Source of the DNA: an uncultured Ruminococcus sp.
Lineage (GTDB): Bacteria; Bacillota; Clostridia; Lachnospirales; Lachnospiraceae
Direction: 5' to 3'
Assembly (NCBI GenBank): GCA_946494335.1
Contig: CAMMBV010000008.1
Span: forward strand, 1 to 64,000
Length of the DNA stretch: 64,000 bases
The notes beneath the pieces were generated by a model that saw nothing but the letters and a program-made list of their open reading frames with translations, was not told the origin of the DNA and made no database searches. Shown here piece by piece: positions 60,942 through 64,000 of the stretch (its first letter is position 1; each line of letters starts with the position of its first letter). The position numbers were made by a program, and so were the translations under genes.

Positions 60942-62222
60942 TTGTTCTTATCTTTTTCATCCTTTCTGGCGTCGCTGATTTTCGGCAGCATTTTGATTGT
61001 CTTTCTGATACTGCTTTTGAAAACCAGAGTTTCGCTGACTGGAACCGGTCTGAACATTTTAATGATTTTTACCATTCTCATTGCGTTCCGATTTCTGGTT
61101 CCTTTGAACTTTTCCTTTTCCGGTACCATCTTTTCCAGGAGGATTCTGACTTTCCTTCATACTTTTTTCTTTGAAGTCCGGCTTACCGGCAGCAGCCGCT
61201 TTTCTTTGTATTTTTATCAGCTCTTTGCTGCAGTCTGGATAACCGGCAGTCTCTGGCTGTTTTTACGGCTGTGTTTCCGTCACAGCCGGATTTCAAAAGT
61301 TCTGCACTGTCTGAAGGCTGGCAGCGCAGACAAAGTCACTGCAAGGATTCTGGATGAAGAAAAGGAAAGAAGGAATATCACAAAAGAGATTAAAATCATA
61401 CAGTCCGGACACATCGGCTCGCCTGCTCTTTTCGGCCTTTTACAGCCGGTCATCCTGATGCCGGCCATTGCTTTCAAGCCGCAGGAAATCCGGTATATTA
61501 TCCGGCATGAGCTGGCACATTACTGCCGCCGCGATCTGTGGTGCAAGCTGTTTTTTGAGATTTTAAAAATCCTTTACTGGTGGAATCCCCTGGTATGGGT
61601 TCTGAGTAAAGAAGCATCTGCCATTTTGGAACTGCGGGCCGACCAGACCGTGATCGGGAATCTGGATCAGAAAGAACAGATTTCTTATATGGAATGTCTC
61701 ATCCGCATCCAGGCCCTTCAGACGCAGGGGCTGTCAGATTCTGGTGTTTTTCTTCCCTTTGGCTTTAGCTCTCTGCTTTGCCGTTTCAATCATATGCTGG
61801 GAGGAAAACGGCAGATCCCTGCCTGGCGGCTGGCCTTAAGCTGCTTTATGCTGCTGTTTCTGTCCTGCCTTTTTGTCTTTGAACCATATTACATAGATCC
61901 GGAAATTGAACGCATTACCTGTTCTTCCTTTCCCGCAGACAGCTACATGGTCAAACTGGAGGACGGATTATATGAATTTTATATGGGCGGACAGGGCAGT
62001 ACAACCGTCGCCAACCCTTATACGGAGGAATTTAAAGATATTCCCGTCCGCACAGATTCTTCTGATATAAAGAACGAGACTGCTTCATCCGGCATCTCTG
62101 CAAAAAACCTTACCCGCACCGAGGCGGCTGACTGGAAATATATTTCTGTCGGCAACAGACTGCACCGCCGGCTTTACGACCATACCAGACATCGGTGGAT
62201 CAGCGGATGGATTCCCTGCTGA
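60942..62222 (+). CDS. BlaR1-like M56 membrane metalloprotease without a penicillin-binding sensor domain
   Basis: About 426 residues. Several N-terminal membrane helices are followed by the zinc site in IIRHELAHYCRRDLW (HExxH, about residue 200) and an Asp/Glu-bearing loop LELRADQTVIG. A last helix (about 300-320) leads to a 110-residue outer tail with no PBP-like SxxK motif. A signal other than a beta-lactam is implied. The start is probably the TTG at 60942, 8 bases after GAAGAGGGG, just behind the BlaI stop. Confidence 0.82.
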   Translation: MFLSFSSFLASLIFGSILIVFLILLLKTRVSLTGTGLNILMIFTILIAFRFLVPLNFSFSGTIFSRRILTFLHTFFFEVRLTGSSRFSLYFYQLFAAVWITGSLWLFLRLCFRHSRISKVLHCLKAGSADKVTARILDEEKERRNITKEIKIIQSGHIGSPALFGLLQPVILMPAIAFKPQEIRYIIRHELAHYCRRDLWCKLFFEILKILYWWNPLVWVLSKEASAILELRADQTVIGNLDQKEQISYMECLIRIQALQTQGLSDSGVFLPFGFSSLLCRFNHMLGGKRQIPAWRLALSCFMLLFLSCLFVFEPYYIDPEIERITCSSFPADSYMVKLEDGLYEFYMGGQGSTTVANPYTEEFKDIPVRTDSSDIKNETASSGISAKNLTRTEAADWKYISVGNRLHRRLYDHTRHRWISGWIPC

Positions 62223-62256
62223 CATTCAAATGGAGTCCTTCCATTTTCATACGAAA

Positions 62257-62291
62257 CAGGGGTGAAAAACTTTTCCGGTTTTTCACCCCTG
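62257..62291. terminator. Terminator between the M56 gene and the MacB-type permease
   Basis: CAGGGGTGAAAAA and TTTTTCACCCCTG form a perfect 13-bp stem with a 9-base loop between two convergent genes. T-rich sequence follows on either strand. Confidence 0.8.
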
Positions 62292-62308
62292 CTGCTTTTC
62301 TCAACCTG

Positions 62309-63706
62309 CTATTCATTTCGTATCGCCGCCAGCGGACTGAGCCGCATGGCCCGCAGAGCCGGGAAAAATCCCGCGATCATTCCCACCAGCACCGCAAATG
62401 CAAGCGCCAGTCCCGCCAGCCAGAAAGGAATATAGGAGATTTGAGCCTCCGTCATTCCTGTTATGGCTCCTCCCAGCGCAGCGCCGAAATTGTTCAGCGC
62501 CCAGGAAATGCCAAAGCTTAACATCAGTCCCACAATCCCTCCGATCAGGCCGATGGCGGATGCCTCCGCCAGAAACATGGTCCGGATATTGGACAGGCTG
62601 CATCCCAACACTTTTAGAATACCAATTTCTTTCGTCCGCTCGTAGATGGACATCATCATGGTATTGGCAATACCGATGGCCGCTACAAAAAGAGAAACGG
62701 CGCCGATGCCTCCCAGCACCAGCTGTATGCTCTGATACTGCTTCTGCTGGGATTTGACCCATTCTGCATTCCAGTTGGGCGTATAGCCCAGATTCTTTAT
62801 TTCATTTTGAATCTCTTCGGCATAATCCATATCATCGATTCTCACGTAAGCCTGGTTATAGTAAATCTCCTTATAAGGTTTTCCGGATTTTGTCACCGGC
62901 TGTCCGGGAATCGCCTTGTTTTTAAAGACACGCTTCAGCTGAGGCAAAAGCGTCTCCACATCACAGTATACGCCGTAGCTTTGTTCCGTATAAGTTTCCA
63001 TATCTCCGGCCAGCACTCCCGCCACCGGCAGCATGTATTTTTTCGGCGGAGACACATTCTGCGTCTGCTGCTCATTTTCACCGGTATCCTCCACCGGATT
63101 CTGGCTGGCCCAGTAGCTTTCCTGATCGAAAATATAATACAGCGGTTTTTCCAGATCCACATCCGGGAGAACTCCGGAGTCCCAATAGCCTTCTCCGGTA
63201 GACTCATTATAAAAATTCATCATAACCTGATTTCCGTAAACAAAGGAAAGTCCGTCTCCTTCTTTTGGAATCTGTCCCCATGCAAAGTCCAAATCCATAC
63301 TTTCAAGGGCTTCTTTGCTCATGCCGTACACGTCCAGATACCCGATATACCGCCCCTGCTTTGCCAGGATCTGAACATTCAGAACCGGTGAAACAAGCGT
63401 TACATGGGGAATCTGTGCCAACTCTTTTATGGTATCCTCCGTAATCCTTTTTGTCTCCTGGGAAGATTCTTCCTCAGAGCCTGAACCCATACTTACAAAG
63501 GAACCGTTTTCATACACCTGTATGGTCGTCAGACCGCCGCTGCTTTCCATGGTCTCCATCGTGGATTTATTGAGCGCCAGTCCCAGTGACACCATCACCA
63601 CAATGGAAGCCGTTCCGATCATTACGCCCAGTACGGTAAGAAAGGTGCGAAGTTTCCTGCGCCACAGGTTACTTAAACTCATCCTTATCAGATCCCAAAA
63701 TCTCAT
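62309..63706 (-). CDS. MacB-type ABC transporter permease
   Basis: 465 residues. A cytoplasmic start RKLRTFLTVLGVMIGTASI leads to a first helix (about 17-45), a long outer domain (about 50-325) and three C-terminal helices (about 330-450) with the FtsX motif KEIGILKVLGCSLSNIR. The end FFPALRAMRLSPLAAIRNE is typical. It exports peptides, lipoproteins or envelope compounds; the ATPase is not in the window and may be beyond the right edge. The start overlaps the stop of the partial upstream gene by 38 bases; an ATG at 63685 is an alternative. Confidence 0.86.
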   Translation of the reverse strand: MRFWDLIRMSLSNLWRRKLRTFLTVLGVMIGTASIVVMVSLGLALNKSTMETMESSGGLTTIQVYENGSFVSMGSGSEEESSQETKRITEDTIKELAQIPHVTLVSPVLNVQILAKQGRYIGYLDVYGMSKEALESMDLDFAWGQIPKEGDGLSFVYGNQVMMNFYNESTGEGYWDSGVLPDVDLEKPLYYIFDQESYWASQNPVEDTGENEQQTQNVSPPKKYMLPVAGVLAGDMETYTEQSYGVYCDVETLLPQLKRVFKNKAIPGQPVTKSGKPYKEIYYNQAYVRIDDMDYAEEIQNEIKNLGYTPNWNAEWVKSQQKQYQSIQLVLGGIGAVSLFVAAIGIANTMMMSIYERTKEIGILKVLGCSLSNIRTMFLAEASAIGLIGGIVGLMLSFGISWALNNFGAALGGAITGMTEAQISYIPFWLAGLALAFAVLVGMIAGFFPALRAMRLSPLAAIRNE

Positions 63707-64000
63707 TTGCCCAATTCTCTTCCTTCCTGCGCTTTCTTCTCACCAGTACGGCCGCAGCCACACCAGCGCATACCACAGCTCCCACTGCAAGCCAGATCAG
63801 AGGATTTCCTTTTTTCTCCTCTTCTTCCATTTCGACAAACGTTTCATCAAACATCATATCATCATCCACAGCCGGCGCCGCCATAACCATAAGACTGCAG
63901 CTGGTTTCAAATGTCCCCTGATTGCCGTCCTGATCTTCATAGGTTACTACCAGCTTTACGGTTCCGTCCCCTGTAGATTCCGCAGCCCCCTGAGCCATCA
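63669..64000 (-). CDS. Membrane-anchored protein, cut by the right edge
   Basis: Only the C-terminal 110 residues are seen, and the reading frame is open to the window end. It has a beta-type end of an extracytoplasmic domain (TVKLVVTYEDQDGNQGTFET), an acidic linker (MEEEEKKG), one helix (about 66-87) and a basic cytoplasmic tail RRKRRKEE. It probably works with the MacB-type permease, as its gene overlaps that one. The ORF-track Met is likely internal. Confidence 0.72.
   Translation of the reverse strand, partial: MAQGAAESTGDGTVKLVVTYEDQDGNQGTFETSCSLMVMAAPAVDDDMMFDETFVEMEEEEKKGNPLIWLAVGAVVCAGVAAAVLVRRKRRKEENWANEILGSDKDEFK

Noticed and set aside
1-64000. CRISPR arrays, tRNA genes, insertion sequences or prophage genes
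   Set aside because: I saw no regular spaced repeats, no cloverleaf sequences, and no transposase, integrase or phage structural motifs.

Overview
The window reads as chromosomal DNA of an anaerobic Firmicute, most likely a gut Lachnospiraceae (Clostridia). The reasons are strong AGGAGG-type ribosome binding sites, consensus sigma-A promoters, type 1B dihydroorotate dehydrogenase (pyrD/pyrK), ClpC and RadA, a DUF6142-type and a DUF5721-type protein, and several sugar-binding lipoproteins. I assigned this from protein families and gene order, not from a database search. There are no tRNA genes, CRISPR arrays, transposases or phage genes. Most genes lie on the minus strand.

Layout. 1-240: two tandem consensus promoters pointing left out of the window, probably for an rRNA operon. 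376-5109: ribose-type sugar ABC operon (binding lipoprotein, double ATPase, permease) with an AraC regulator upstream. 5314-10102: a GntR-type regulator, clpC, a small conserved protein and radA. 10218-14696: a purEMND-cysK transcription unit with its own promoter and terminator. 14693-19216: M29-like aminopeptidase, HD phosphohydrolase, two small membrane proteins, a VanZ-like protein, a 50-residue membrane protein missed by the ORF track, and pyrE. 19256-24153: an AT-rich two-component system plus FtsX-type ABC transporter that looks acquired. 24184-27306: GH4 glycosidase, AraC regulator and EamA exporter. 27470-28521: AIM24 protein and a Cys-rich protein. 28559-32470: pyrC-pyrF-pyrK-pyrD. 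32548-32936: a cold-shock gene with a long structured leader.

32985-49052 is the centre of interest: about 17 tightly coupled minus-strand genes beginning with a Mop-type molybdenum aldehyde oxidoreductase. It is followed by an iron-sulfur/FAD/HdrB-like electron-transfer fusion, a two-CxxC protein, a methyltransferase, a C-GCAxxG-C-C protein, a MobA/MocA-like nucleotidyltransferase, a class V aminotransferase, a small unknown, a radical SAM protein, a PaaK-like adenylating enzyme, a histidine phosphatase, a MoeA-like protein, an XdhC protein with reversed domain order, MoaC, MoaA, MogA and a MOSC protein. From memory, Desulfovibrio vulgaris DVU1551-DVU1559 is the corresponding set. Together they look like an enzyme plus the machinery that builds and sulfurates its molybdopterin cofactor, with several steps whose chemistry is unknown.

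49201-64000: two small unknown genes, degV, citrate synthase, a DUF5721-type gene, an orphan sugar-binding lipoprotein with a perfect promoter and repeated operators, a four-gene ABC-2 export operon divergent from a BlaI/M56 regulatory pair, and a MacB-type permease next to a protein cut by the right edge. Starts given here were moved from the ORF-track position where a ribosome binding site clearly favoured an internal codon.
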